Under the pieces are notes generated by a model. It saw nothing but the letters and a program-made list of their open reading frames with translations, did no database searches and had not been told where the DNA came from. The translations under genes and the position numbers were made by a program. A DNA stretch of 5,570 nucleotides from HGM04593 sp045589695 (lineage in GTDB: Bacteria; Bacteroidota; Bacteroidia; Bacteroidales; Bacteroidaceae). The stretch spans positions 1 to 5,570 of the forward strand of contig JAZNPP010000032.1 of the NCBI GenBank assembly GCA_045589695.1. Reading direction: 5' to 3'. Shown here piece by piece: positions 5,528-5,570 of the stretch. Numbering within the stretch: the stretch's first letter is position 1; each line of letters begins with the position of its first letter.

Positions 5528-5559
5528 GATTAACGAGGAAAGATTAACGATTAACGTGT
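5524..5559. repeat. Heptamer array (AAC+4), right of element B
   Basis: After an 8-nt unit AACAGATT (5524-5531) come AACGAGG, AAAGATT, AACGATT and AACGTGT to 5559. The words match the left side of element B, not the arrays near element A. The 20 nt at 5416-5435 recur at 5528-5547 with one mismatch, so the element is flanked by a near-perfect direct repeat. The first four bases overlap the element boundary, which cannot be fixed exactly. Confidence 0.75.
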
Positions 5560-5570
5560 AGCGATATTAC

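Overview
The window reads as a chromosomal segment of a Bacteroidales-type bacterium (phylum Bacteroidota). The signs are a stand-alone MlaD/MCE protein next to an N-acetylmuramoyl-L-alanine amidase with a C-terminal SPOR-like domain, a very long CBM20-CBM20-GH77 4-alpha-glucanotransferase, gene starts without clear Shine-Dalgarno sites, and promoter candidates that fit the Bacteroides -7 pattern TAnnTTTG better than the E. coli pattern. I cannot name a genus from the sequence.

Layout: positions 1-133 hold no convincing gene but carry two hairpins. A heptamer array (134-190) abuts the stop codon of an MCE-family lipid-transport protein (195-1091, minus). A 190-bp spacer (1092-1281) full of repeats separates it from the upstream cell-wall amidase (1282-2454, minus). 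The region 2455-2724 is a divergent promoter region. The malQ-type glucanotransferase follows on the plus strand (2725-5421), and the window ends in a second repeat cluster (5406-5570).

The amidase and MCE protein face the same way and probably form an envelope-maintenance operon: peptidoglycan cleavage plus lipid traffic between the membranes. The glucanotransferase is cytoplasmic maltodextrin/glycogen metabolism and is transcribed away from them.

The most unusual content is in the non-coding DNA. Two copies of a ~93-bp element (A, 1125-1217; B, 5434-5527) are almost identical except in one internal stem. There the two copies differ at three consecutive base pairs, each by changes on both sides, so the hairpin, a G.U pair and a 3-nt loop are kept. 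This is the signature of a structured RNA (or a DNA hairpin), not a protein. Both copies sit in arrays of heptamers of the form AAC+4 nt. The 4-nt part is specific to each locus, and the element interrupts both arrays in the same heptamer phase. The same 7-nt periodicity also occurs inside the amidase coding sequence (1601-1656), where it builds the linker between catalytic and SPOR-like domains. This element/heptamer system is the best candidate here for something undescribed; I cannot search databases, so novelty is unproven.
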